From assembly GCA_900542035.1 (NCBI GenBank), contig UQMJ01000001.1:186001-250000 (forward strand): DNA of 64,000 nt, in the 5' to 3' direction. This stretch comes from an uncultured Clostridium sp. (GTDB taxonomy: Bacteria > Bacillota > Clostridia > Lachnospirales > Lachnospiraceae). A program made the position numbers and the translations under genes. Below are positions 42,163 through 49,941 of this stretch, in pieces. How positions within the stretch are numbered: position 1 is the stretch's first letter; each line of letters starts with the position of its first letter. A model generated the notes under the pieces. That model saw only the letters and a program-made list of their open reading frames with translations. It was not told where the DNA came from and made no database searches.

Positions 42163-43460
42163 GTATAGGAGTTACCACAGTCATTCTGTTTGCAGTATTT
42201 GCGCTGCTTTTGTTTGCAAGCTGCCCGATTTCCGTCAGCATTGTGATTTCTTCCATTGTTGCGGCAATCTCTTCCCTGTCCTGGGATCAGATTACCTTTA
42301 TTACCATGCAGAAAATGAACAGCGGCGTAGAGAGCTTTTCCCTGCTTGCCATCCCCTTATTTATCCTGGCTGGAAACATTATGAATAACGGCGGTATCGC
42401 CAGAAGATTAGTAAACTTTGCAAAGATTTTTGTAGGCTGGATTCCAGGTTCCCTGGCACAGGCCAATATTGTGGGAAATATGCTGTTCGGCGCTCTGTCT
42501 GGTTCTTCTGTTGCAGCAGCGTCTGCCATGGGTGGCTGTATTTACCCCATCGAAAAAGATGAAGGATACGATCCGGCATTTGCGACTGCAGTCAACATTG
42601 CATCTGCGCCTACCGGTCTGCTGATTCCGCCGACCAGCGCATTTATTGTATACTCCACTGTAGCAGGCGGCGTATCCATTTCCACCCTGTTTATGGCTGG
42701 ATACATTCCAGGAATTCTGATGGGTCTGGGTTCCATGGTAGTAGCGTTTATTTATGCAAAGAAGCACAAGTATCCGGTATCCGGAAGAATGCCGGCTTCA
42801 GAAGCATTAAAAGTAACGCTTGAGGCATTTCCAAGCCTTCTGCTGATTGTCATCGTTATCGGCGGTATCGTAGGCGGTATCTTTACTGCAACAGAGGGCG
42901 CAGGCATCTGTGTGCTGTACTGCCTGATTTTATCGATTTGCTATAAGAGCATAACAGTAAAATCATTTATGAAGATTCTGGTAAACAGCGCGTGCACCAG
43001 CGGCATTATCCTGTTTTTGATTTCTGCTTCTTCCGCAATGTCTTTCGTTATGGCATATTCCGGAATTCCGGCAGCAATCAGTACGGCGATTATGTCTGTA
43101 TCAGAAAATCCATATGTGATTTTCCTGCTGATGAATGTGATTCTTTTGATTGTAGGTATGTTTATGGATATTACTCCTGCAATTTTGATTTTCACTCCAA
43201 TTTTCCTGCCGATTGCAGAAAGCCTTGGAATGTCCAATATCCAGTTTGGCGTAATGCTGATCTTTAATATGTGCTTAGGCAACATTACCCCGCCGGTTGG
43301 ATCGGTACTCTTTGTAGGCTGCGGCATCAGCAAGATCAGTATTGAGGAAGTGACCAAAACCCTGCTTCCATACTTTGGAGTCCTGATTTTAATTCTGCTG
43401 GCAGTAACGTACATTCCAGCGCTGTCTTTAGGCGTTCCGGCTATGATGGGACTGCTGTAA
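42159..43460 (+). CDS. TRAP transporter large permease (DctM family)
   Basis: A 433-residue transporter subunit with about 12 membrane segments that carries the transport path. Family signatures are SLLAIPLFILAGNIMNNGGIARRLVNFA (in parts), GSSVAAASAMGGCIYP, PTGLLIPPTSAFIVYS and the late NITPPVGSVLFVG. It completes the GH31-DctP-DctQ-DctM operon and is closed by a terminator. Confidence 0.94.
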   Translation: MSIGVTTVILFAVFALLLFASCPISVSIVISSIVAAISSLSWDQITFITMQKMNSGVESFSLLAIPLFILAGNIMNNGGIARRLVNFAKIFVGWIPGSLAQANIVGNMLFGALSGSSVAAASAMGGCIYPIEKDEGYDPAFATAVNIASAPTGLLIPPTSAFIVYSTVAGGVSISTLFMAGYIPGILMGLGSMVVAFIYAKKHKYPVSGRMPASEALKVTLEAFPSLLLIVIVIGGIVGGIFTATEGAGICVLYCLILSICYKSITVKSFMKILVNSACTSGIILFLISASSAMSFVMAYSGIPAAISTAIMSVSENPYVIFLLMNVILLIVGMFMDITPAILIFTPIFLPIAESLGMSNIQFGVMLIFNMCLGNITPPVGSVLFVGCGISKISIEEVTKTLLPYFGVLILILLAVTYIPALSLGVPAMMGLL

Positions 43461-43470
43461 ATAGTAACGG

Positions 43471-43497
43471 GGAGACCTTTTTAAAGGTCTCCTTTTT
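43471..43497 (+). terminator. Terminator of the GH31-TRAP operon
   Basis: GGAGACCTTT and AAAGGTCTCC are a perfect inverted repeat with a TT centre, followed by five T. Confidence 0.92.
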
Positions 43498-43515
43498 GCA
43501 GTCTGTTAAAATTGG

Positions 43516-43544
43516 TTGACAGCCGGAATACTCTCTGTTATGGT
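43516..43544 (+). promoter_or_regulatory. Sigma-A promoter of the coiled-coil gene
   Basis: TTGACA (43516-43521), 17-bp spacer, TATGGT (43539-43544). Confidence 0.7.
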
Positions 43545-43569
43545 ACAAGAAAGAAAGGGGGAAGACGGC

Positions 43570-44505
43570 ATGAAGGATTATGATGAGAGACTGCGAACGC
43601 TTCAGGAACAGGCAGCGAGAAAGACGCGGTTAGAGGCCAAGCTTGCAGAAGTAAACAGGCAGAAGAAGATGCTGCAGGAGAAGGAAGAGGAATGGGAAAA
43701 GAAAGCGGCCAGAGAGCAAAGGGACGTAGAACAGTTAGAAGGCGCCAGCCTGTCCTCCCTGTACTATGCCATAATTGGAAAAAAGGGAGAGAAGCTGGAT
43801 AAGGAAAAGGCTGAAGCATATGCGGCCAGGGTAAAACTGGAGACTGCAAAGGCAGAACTGGACAGAACCATAGAAGAAATCAGCCGGATTCAGGCAGAGC
43901 TTGCCCCAATCAGAGGATGCGAACAGGAATACCAGAAGACCCTTCGGGATAAGCGCAGCCAGCTTCAGGCGGCAGGAGGCAGAGCAGCAGAAGAAATCTT
44001 TCAGATAGAGGAACATATCGGGTATCTGGAAAACCAGGAAAAAGAGGTAAAGGAAGCCGTATATGCCGGCAGGAATGCGCTGCGGACAAGCGAAAAAATC
44101 CTTTCCAGCTTAAGCAGCGCAGAAAGCTGGAGTACCTGGGATTTATTTGGCGGCGGCCTTTGGAGCGATATGGCAAAGCACAGCGAATTAGACGATGCCC
44201 AGAGACAGGTGCAGAATCTTCAGGAAGAGCTGCGTCGCTTTAAAACAGAACTGGTGGATATTGAGATTTCAGCGGATCTCCATGTCAGCATAGACGGATT
44301 TTTAGGGTTCGCAGATTACTTTTTTGACGGCTTTATTGCAGATTGGGCGGTAATGAATAAAATCAACGATTCCCAGATTCAGGTGGCGGAGACCAAAAAG
44401 CAGATAGAACGGGTGCTGAACCGGCTGGATATTATGGAAAAACAGTATAAAGCAGAGATAGAACGCCAGAAGCAAAAAATAGAACGGCTGGTTCTGGAAG
44501 CATAA
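43570..44505 (+). CDS. Coiled-coil protein, unknown function
   Basis: A 311-residue soluble protein. Residues about 1-165 and 250-311 are long charged heptad-like helices (RTLQEQAARKTRLEAKLAEV, KKQIERVLNRLDIMEKQ). Between them is a less charged block with SSAESWSTWDLFGGGLWSDMAKHSELDDA (in parts) and a GFLGFADYFFDGFIADWAVMNKI-type segment. This central block with a Trp/Gly-rich hinge may form a compact hairpin. I do not assign a family or function. AGAAAGGGGG precedes ATG 43570, and an rRNA-type methyltransferase gene follows by 18 bases. Confidence 0.75.
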   Translation: MKDYDERLRTLQEQAARKTRLEAKLAEVNRQKKMLQEKEEEWEKKAAREQRDVEQLEGASLSSLYYAIIGKKGEKLDKEKAEAYAARVKLETAKAELDRTIEEISRIQAELAPIRGCEQEYQKTLRDKRSQLQAAGGRAAEEIFQIEEHIGYLENQEKEVKEAVYAGRNALRTSEKILSSLSSAESWSTWDLFGGGLWSDMAKHSELDDAQRQVQNLQEELRRFKTELVDIEISADLHVSIDGFLGFADYFFDGFIADWAVMNKINDSQIQVAETKKQIERVLNRLDIMEKQYKAEIERQKQKIERLVLEA

Positions 44506-44523
44506 GGAGGCACTGCAATCACA

Positions 44524-45354
44524 ATGACAGAGATAAAAAAGATTACGGATTTTGACGCGCCGGAACTGGATCTGTACGCCCGCCTTTCCGAAAGCCAGCT
44601 TCGCCATTACTATGAGCCGGATCTGGGGCTCTTTCTGGCAGAAAGCCCTAAGGTAATTGAACGGGCGTTAGACGCCGGATATGAGCCGGTGTCCCTTCTG
44701 GTGGAAACCAGACAGATTGAAGGAGAGGCAAAAGACGTGATTGCCAGATGCAGCGGCGTTCCCGTCTATACGGCAGAATTTGAGGTGCTGACAAAGCTGA
44801 CTGGCTTTCAGCTGACCCGCGGCCTTTTGTGCGCCATGCGCCGCCGCAGGCTTTACGACGTCAAGAGCCTGTGCGAAGGCGCGTCCAGGATTGCTGTCCT
44901 TGAAAATGTGATGAATCCTACCAATGTAGGCGCCATTTTCCGGTCAGCCGCCGCTTTAAATATGGACGCAGTGCTGCTGACGCCTGGGTGCAGCGATCCG
45001 CTGTACCGGAGAGCCAGCAGAGTCAGTATGGGGACCGTATTCCAGATCCCCTGGACCTATTTTGACGAAAAGGAAAGCCCATGGCCGGACCTGGGACTTT
45101 CTGAGTTAAAAAAGCTGGGATTTGTGACGGCAGCGATGGCGTTAAGAGACGATTCCGTATCCATTGCCGATCCGGTCCTTCAAAAAGCAGAAAAGCTGGC
45201 GGTAATTTTAGGAACAGAGGGAGAGGGCCTATGCGATACTGTCATTGCGGACAGCGATTATACAGTCCGGATTCCCATGGCCCACGGAGTGGATTCCCTT
45301 AATGTAGCCGCTGCATCGGCAGTGGCCTTTTGGGAGCTGGGACGGAACCGATAG
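44524..45354 (+). CDS. SpoU/TrmH family RNA 2'-O-methyltransferase
   Basis: A 276-residue SPOUT-class methyltransferase using S-adenosylmethionine. The N-terminal substrate-binding domain (about 10-110) is followed by the three SpoU motifs: ENVMNPTNVGAIFRSAAAL (motif 1), VILGTEGEGL (motif 2) and IPMAHGVDSLNVAAASAVAFWE (motif 3). It probably modifies a ribose in rRNA or tRNA; the site cannot be told. It is convergent with a TetR gene six bases away. Confidence 0.92.
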   Translation: MTEIKKITDFDAPELDLYARLSESQLRHYYEPDLGLFLAESPKVIERALDAGYEPVSLLVETRQIEGEAKDVIARCSGVPVYTAEFEVLTKLTGFQLTRGLLCAMRRRRLYDVKSLCEGASRIAVLENVMNPTNVGAIFRSAAALNMDAVLLTPGCSDPLYRRASRVSMGTVFQIPWTYFDEKESPWPDLGLSELKKLGFVTAAMALRDDSVSIADPVLQKAEKLAVILGTEGEGLCDTVIADSDYTVRIPMAHGVDSLNVAAASAVAFWELGRNR

Positions 45355-45360
45355 AGGCGT

Positions 45361-45900
45361 CTAGCGTAAGATCTGGCGGATTAGCTGATACTGGCAGGAA
45401 GCCAGTTCTTTGCTGGGAAGCTTATAATTGCTTTTGATCCACTGAAGGGTCATCAGGGTCAGTCCTCCAATATAAAAAGAAGAAACCAGTTCGGCAGGGC
45501 AGGGAAGTACGGTACCCTGCCGTTCCTCTTCTTTCAGCCATTCCATGAAATACCGGTGGAAAAACTGGTAGAAAATACTGCCCATTTTATCATTAAACCC
45601 TTCTGAAAAAACATGGTAAAAAAACCGGCTCTCCTTCTGGATGGATTCGAGAAGGACGAAAAGAGCTTCCTGAGGGGAACGTTTCTGCATAAAGTAGTCA
45701 AATTCTTCGGCCCGCTCTTTTAAGCAGCAGGCAAGCAGCTCGTATTTATCTTCAAAATTGGCATAAAAAGCAGAACGGCTGACAGAAGCGTGGCTGCATA
45801 AATCATAAACCGATATTTTAGCAAAAGAGCGCTTTTGCAGTAGATCCAGCAAAGAAGCTTTCAGGGCGTCTTTGGCAGAACATTTTTTGGAATTCTCCAT
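45361..45900 (-). CDS. TetR/AcrR family regulator
   Basis: A 179-residue repressor-type protein. The N-terminal helix-turn-helix is about residues 10-55 (FAKISVYDLCSHASVSRSAFYANFEDKYELL). The C-terminal ligand domain resembles the DhaS-like TetR_C group (FYHVFSEGFNDKMGSIFYQFFHRYF). AAGGAGAATTT precedes ATG 45900. No exporter lies beside it; the divergent DegV gene 200 bp away and its own promoter are the nearest possible targets. Confidence 0.88.
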   Translation of the reverse strand: MENSKKCSAKDALKASLLDLLQKRSFAKISVYDLCSHASVSRSAFYANFEDKYELLACCLKERAEEFDYFMQKRSPQEALFVLLESIQKESRFFYHVFSEGFNDKMGSIFYQFFHRYFMEWLKEEERQGTVLPCPAELVSSFYIGGLTLMTLQWIKSNYKLPSKELASCQYQLIRQILR

Positions 45901-46022
45901 GATTGTAAATTCTCCTTTATTATAGAAAACAATGCGTATTTAGCTTATCCTATGAAAGAACAGTTTGCAAGATGGGAAGTATAAACTTTTTATTAAAGTG
46001 GACAAAAAGGGAAACCTGTACA

Positions 46023-46051
46023 TTGAATTTGTATCAAAACCAGGGTAAAGT
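46023..46051 (+). promoter_or_regulatory. Probable promoter of the degV-like gene
   Basis: TTGAAT (46023-46028), 17-bp spacer, TAAAGT (46046-46051). A short inverted repeat GCCA...TGGC at 46067-46080 follows the likely start site and could be an operator. Confidence 0.5.
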
Positions 46052-46101
46052 AAAAAAGATAGTACGCCATCCGACTGGCATGAGATACAAAGGAGAAGAT
46101 T

Positions 46102-46965
46102 ATGATTCAGATTATTACAGATTCCGCATCTGATATTACAACAAAAGAAGCTGAGGAGATGGGAATCCAGATTGTACCTTTGCGGATTCAGTTTGAAGAC
46201 GGGGAATGCCCACAGGAAACGGAACAGGATTTCCTTACTTTTTATAAAAGACTGGAACAAGCAGACCAGCTTCCTAAGACCAGCCAGCCGTCGCCCCAGG
46301 CTTATCTGGAGTATTTTGAAGCTGCAAAAGAAGCAGGGGATGACGTGCTGGTCATTACCCTTTCCAGCGGACTAAGCGGAACCATCGGAGCGGCCCGTAC
46401 CGCAAAGGACATCAGCGAATACGACAGAGTCTTTCTTGTGGATTCCAGACTGGCAATTCTGGCCCAGCGTATGCTGGTGGAATATGCAGTAAAGCTGAGA
46501 GCCCAGCAGATGCCGGTGGAAGAGATTGTGAAAAAACTGGAAGAGATACGGGATCAGATTACTGTATGCGGAATGCTGGATACCTTAACCTATTTGAAAA
46601 AGGGAGGAAGAATTCCGGCTGCCCTGGCCGTTATTGGCAATGTAATCGGAATTAAGCCGGTTATTATTCTGGAAGATAAGATTTTAAAGCCGATTGCAAA
46701 GGTCAGAGGAAGAAGCGCAGGAAAAAAGAAGCTGCATGAAAAATTAGAAGAACGGGGAGCTAATCCGGATTTCCCAGTCTATTTCGGATTTACATCCAGT
46801 CGGGAAATCGGCGAAGAGTTTATGAAGGAAACGGTGGAAAAGTACCATCTGAAAAACGCCCGTCTCTATCCGGTTGGCGGAGTAATCGGAACCCATGTAG
46901 GAACAAACTGTATGGCGATTTGCTTTGTGAACCAGAAAGAGAGAGAAGTTTTATGTGAAGATTGA
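46102..46965 (+). CDS. DegV family fatty-acid-binding protein
   Basis: A 287-residue DegV protein. In Gram-positives these (FakB) bind a fatty acid and present it to the FakA kinase for phosphorylation. Family motifs are IITDSASDI at the start, KTSQPSPQAYLE, ITLSSGLSGTI, TLTYLKKGGRI and the closing GGVIGTHVG. A FakA gene is not in the window. AAAGGAGAAG precedes ATG 46102. Confidence 0.92.
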   Translation: MIQIITDSASDITTKEAEEMGIQIVPLRIQFEDGECPQETEQDFLTFYKRLEQADQLPKTSQPSPQAYLEYFEAAKEAGDDVLVITLSSGLSGTIGAARTAKDISEYDRVFLVDSRLAILAQRMLVEYAVKLRAQQMPVEEIVKKLEEIRDQITVCGMLDTLTYLKKGGRIPAALAVIGNVIGIKPVIILEDKILKPIAKVRGRSAGKKKLHEKLEERGANPDFPVYFGFTSSREIGEEFMKETVEKYHLKNARLYPVGGVIGTHVGTNCMAICFVNQKEREVLCED

Positions 46966-46988
46966 CAGAAACAGAAGAGGTAGCGATT

Positions 46989-47945
46989 ATGCCAGCCAGC
47001 ACAAAGAAACCGATTGATTTTACAAGTATGAAAACCGTCCTGCTTCTGGCGGGAATCTGCTGCTTTTTGTGGGGAAGCGCGACGCCGGCTATCAAGATCG
47101 GATACCAGCTGTTCCAGATTGAGAGCAGGGATATCAGTTCGATTCTGCTGTTTGCAGGAGTCCGGTTTTTAACAGCGGGAGTCCTGGTTGTTTTGTATCA
47201 CAGCATTACCAGCAGGAAGCTGATTCTGCCTCCAAAAGAAGCGGCAGTTCCGATTGTGGGTCTGGCGATGAACCAGACGGTACTCCAGTATTTCTTTTTC
47301 TATGTGGGATTATCCAGGGTAAGCGGCGTCCATGGAGCCATTATTACGGGAACCAATGTATTTATTTCGATTTTGTTTGCCTGCCTGGTGTTCCGGTATG
47401 AAAAGATGACGATCCGGAAATTATCCGGCTGTCTTCTGGGATTTGCAGGGATTGTCATTATGAACCTTTCCGGTTTTGGACTTTCCTTTGAGGTCTCGTT
47501 TGCAGGAGAAGGATTTGTGCTGCTGGCCCAGGTATTTTATGCAGTCTCAGGGGCTCTGATGAAAAAATATTCCAGGCAGTATGATGTGGTCATGCTTTCT
47601 GGCTATCAGTTTATGCTGGGCGGAGTGATACTCAGCATTATCGGCAGCCTTGGCGGCGGAACGCTGGCGGGAACGGCCGGATTTGGAGGCGTCCTGCTTC
47701 TTTGTTATATGGGGTTTCTTTCCGCCGCTGCCTATACCATCTGGGGAATGCTTCTAAAATATAATCCAATGAGCAAAGTGACGATTTTTGGATTTATGAC
47801 GCCGATGTTTGGAGTGCTGTTGTCAGCGGCAGTCCTTGGAGAAACTGGACAGGCTCTGTCTTTGCAGGCTTTGGCAGCATTAATTTTAGTCTGCCTGGGA
47901 ATCTATGTGGTAAATGGCGGAAAAATAAAACGGTCTGGGGTTTGA
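46989..47945 (+). CDS. EamA (DMT) family transporter
   Basis: A 318-residue membrane protein with ten predicted helices in two EamA repeats: LLLAGICCFLWGSATPAIKIG at the start, PIVGLAMNQTVLQYFFFYVGL and a GFMTPMFGVLLSAAVLGE motif late. Such proteins export amino acids, nucleosides or other metabolites; the substrate is unknown. ATG 46989 after AGAGGT is preferred over an in-frame TTG at 46962 that overlaps degV. Confidence 0.85.
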   Translation: MPASTKKPIDFTSMKTVLLLAGICCFLWGSATPAIKIGYQLFQIESRDISSILLFAGVRFLTAGVLVVLYHSITSRKLILPPKEAAVPIVGLAMNQTVLQYFFFYVGLSRVSGVHGAIITGTNVFISILFACLVFRYEKMTIRKLSGCLLGFAGIVIMNLSGFGLSFEVSFAGEGFVLLAQVFYAVSGALMKKYSRQYDVVMLSGYQFMLGGVILSIIGSLGGGTLAGTAGFGGVLLLCYMGFLSAAAYTIWGMLLKYNPMSKVTIFGFMTPMFGVLLSAAVLGETGQALSLQALAALILVCLGIYVVNGGKIKRSGV

Positions 47946-47970
47946 CTTTTTCCAAGACAATTTGTACAAT
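47942..47970 (+). promoter_or_regulatory. Sigma-A promoter of the PTS IIA gene
   Basis: TTGACT (47942-47947), 17-bp spacer, TACAAT (47965-47970). The hexamers are identical to those ahead of prfC. Confidence 0.8.
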
Positions 47971-48045
47971 AGAGACAAGAGTTCAAAGCAGCTTATTTCA
48001 AAACAGTATCAGGGCAGCCGCAGATACTGGGAAGAGGAGTAGAAG

Positions 48046-48561
48046 ATGGGATTTTTTGGAAATCTTTTTGGAAAAGGAAAAAAAGAGGAATCAGGAAAGA
48101 TTACCTGCAAGGATAAGACAATTTACAGTCCATTGGCTGGAACCGTAATTCCCTTAGCAGAGGTAGAGGATCCGGTATTTTCCCAGGGAATGATGGGACT
48201 TGGAGTAGGTATTATTCCAGCGGAAGGGAAGTTATATGCTCCGGCAGACGGCACCGTAGCAGCCGTATTTCCTACCGGTCACGCAGTAGGCATGGAGACC
48301 GAGGACGGCATGGAACTTCTGCTTCACATCGGGATCGACACAGTCGAGATGAAGGGAAAAGGCTTTAAGGCCGTAGTTGCACAGGGTGCAAAGGTAAAAG
48401 CAGGAGATTTGCTGGTTGAATTTGAGCCAGAGGTAATCAAAGCAGCAGGCTATAAGGATACGACAATGGTCCTGGTATCCAACGCAGCAATGATGGGCGA
48501 GATGTCCGATCCGGTATTGGGAGCAGTAAAGCCATTAGATGAACTTTTCTCCTTCCACTAA
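48046..48561 (+). CDS. PTS glucose-family IIA protein (stand-alone)
   Basis: A 171-residue cytoplasmic IIA-Glc domain that passes phosphate from HPr to IIB domains. The active-site pair is His79 (PTGHAVG) and His94 (LLLHIGIDTV), matching His75/His90 of E. coli Crr. An N-terminal amphipathic stretch MGFFGNLFGKGKK precedes the domain. It is a single-gene unit with own promoter and terminator. Both PTS permeases in this window lack IIA, so this protein could serve them in trans. Confidence 0.92.
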   Translation: MGFFGNLFGKGKKEESGKITCKDKTIYSPLAGTVIPLAEVEDPVFSQGMMGLGVGIIPAEGKLYAPADGTVAAVFPTGHAVGMETEDGMELLLHIGIDTVEMKGKGFKAVVAQGAKVKAGDLLVEFEPEVIKAAGYKDTTMVLVSNAAMMGEMSDPVLGAVKPLDELFSFH

Positions 48562-48596
48562 TGACCGAGAAGGAAATTTAGACAGAACAGAAAATT

Positions 48597-48640
48597 AGGG
48601 ATGCAGAAAATGAGAGCTTCATTTTTGTGCGTCCCTTTTT
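48597..48640 (+). terminator. Terminator of the PTS IIA gene
   Basis: A stem of about 16 bp in two blocks (AGGGATGCA against TGCGTCCCT and AAAATGA against TCATTTT), ending in five T. Confidence 0.9.
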
Positions 48641-48673
48641 ATATCCAAAAACGATAAGGGGAGGGAATTGCTG

Positions 48674-49339
48674 ATGAAGTTTGTATGCCAAATCTGCGGT
48701 TACATTTATGACGAGGCAAAAGAGAATCTGGCGTTTGACCAGCTGCCGGATTCCTGGGTATGCCCGCTGTGCAAGGCCGCAAAGTCTGCATTTGCTGCAG
48801 AAGGAAAGGAAGAAAACGACAGGAAAGAAGGAGAAAAAGAGCCGGTACAGCAGGAAGAGATTCTGACAGATCCGGAATACCAGGAACTGTCTTTTGGAGA
48901 ACTGTCTATTCTCTGCTCCAATCTGGCAAAGGGATGCGAAAAACAGTACCAGTTTGAGGAAAAGGAACAGTTTTTAAAGCTGTCGGAATATTTTTACAGA
49001 CTGGAACCTAAACCGGAACGGGCTGACAGGAAGGCGCTTGCAGAGCTTGTGACAAAAAATCTGGAAGAGCAGTATCCCAGGCTTTCTGAAGCAGCCAGAG
49101 AGCAGGCTGACAGGGGAACCCTTCGGATCTGTACCTGGGGAGAAAAGGTTACCAGAATTGCCGATATGCTGATAAAACGCTATGAAAAAGAGGGAGACGC
49201 GTTTTTAAGGGGAACCAATGTGTGGGTCTGCACAATCTGCGGATTTATTTACATAGGAAAAGAAGCGCCTGAGCTTTGTCCGGTCTGCAAGGTTCCGGAC
49301 TGGAAATTCGAAAAGATAGAGGGGAGGGCTTCCAGATGA
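48674..49339 (+). CDS. Double-rubredoxin protein with helical middle domain
   Basis: A 221-residue protein with two rubredoxin-type iron sites. The N-terminal one (CQICGYIYDE and WVCPLCKAAK) is a shortened rubredoxin; the C-terminal one (VWVCTICGFIYIG and ELCPVCKVPDW) is of the rubrerythrin tail type. The middle (about 60-185) is helical and acidic and could be a degenerate rubrerythrin four-helix part; clear ExxH di-iron motifs were not seen. GGGGAGGG at 48658-48665 selects ATG 48674. It overlaps the ferredoxin gene (ATGA), so the two likely form an electron-transfer pair against oxidative stress or for an unknown reductase. Confidence 0.8.
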   Translation: MKFVCQICGYIYDEAKENLAFDQLPDSWVCPLCKAAKSAFAAEGKEENDRKEGEKEPVQQEEILTDPEYQELSFGELSILCSNLAKGCEKQYQFEEKEQFLKLSEYFYRLEPKPERADRKALAELVTKNLEEQYPRLSEAAREQADRGTLRICTWGEKVTRIADMLIKRYEKEGDAFLRGTNVWVCTICGFIYIGKEAPELCPVCKVPDWKFEKIEGRASR

Positions 49340-49833
49340 AAGAATTTGCATACCGTAATTTAAGATTGTGTACCAAGGACTGTATCTGCCTGTATGTCTG
49401 CCCCACAGGAGCTTCCGACACGGAGAACAGCATCATTGACAGGGAAAAATGTATCGGGTGCGGCGCCTGTGCAAAGGCCTGCCCCAGCAAAGCCATCAGT
49501 ATGGTGCCTACCGGATATCCACCTCAGCAGAAAAAGGACGAGAGAGTGACGGCTCTTGCCAACCAGTTAATCAAAAGTAAGTCAGAGCAGGAAAAGCTGG
49601 CGGAAAAAATTGCAGCAGATGCGGAGTCGGACGGCCTGTACCGTCTGGCGCTGGCCCTTGCAAAGTCCAGCCGCCTGGCAGCAGAAGATATCAGCAGGGA
49701 GTCCGGCTATATGCTTCCCCAGAGCAAAAATACCCATGACAGATTAAAGGAGTGGCTGGAGCATCCTGCTTCCGGTGATTTCCCAAGAGAAGCGGCACAG
49801 AAGCTGCTGGATCACATCAAATGCAATGAATAA
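49336..49833 (+). CDS. Ferredoxin-like 4Fe-4S protein
   Basis: A 165-residue protein with two cysteine clusters near the N-terminus: CTKDCICLYVCPTGA (an altered spacing) and CIGCGACAKACPSKAI, a classical 4Fe-4S motif. The rest (about 60-165) is helical with KSEQEKLAEKIAADAESDGLY-type segments and no known motif. ATG 49336 overlaps the stop of the double-rubredoxin gene, which supports direct electron exchange between the two; that is inference. Confidence 0.85.
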   Translation: MKEFAYRNLRLCTKDCICLYVCPTGASDTENSIIDREKCIGCGACAKACPSKAISMVPTGYPPQQKKDERVTALANQLIKSKSEQEKLAEKIAADAESDGLYRLALALAKSSRLAAEDISRESGYMLPQSKNTHDRLKEWLEHPASGDFPREAAQKLLDHIKCNE

Positions 49834-49883
49834 AGGAAGTAAATAAAACTGGAAAATTTTTAGTAAATTTTTAGTAAATATTG

Positions 49884-49912
49884 TTGAAACAATGCCCGCA
49901 CAATGGTACAAT
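49884..49912 (+). promoter_or_regulatory. Promoter and palindromic operator of the lacI-like gene
   Basis: TTGAAA (49884-49889), 17-bp spacer, TACAAT (49907-49912). The palindrome ATTGTT-GA-AACAAT (49880-49893) covers the -35 box and is a candidate autorepression site. Two TTTTAGTAAA repeats lie just upstream (49857-49878) in an AT-rich stretch. Confidence 0.65.
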
Positions 49913-49941
49913 GTGGTTGAAAGCAGAAAGGGGGTCGGCCC

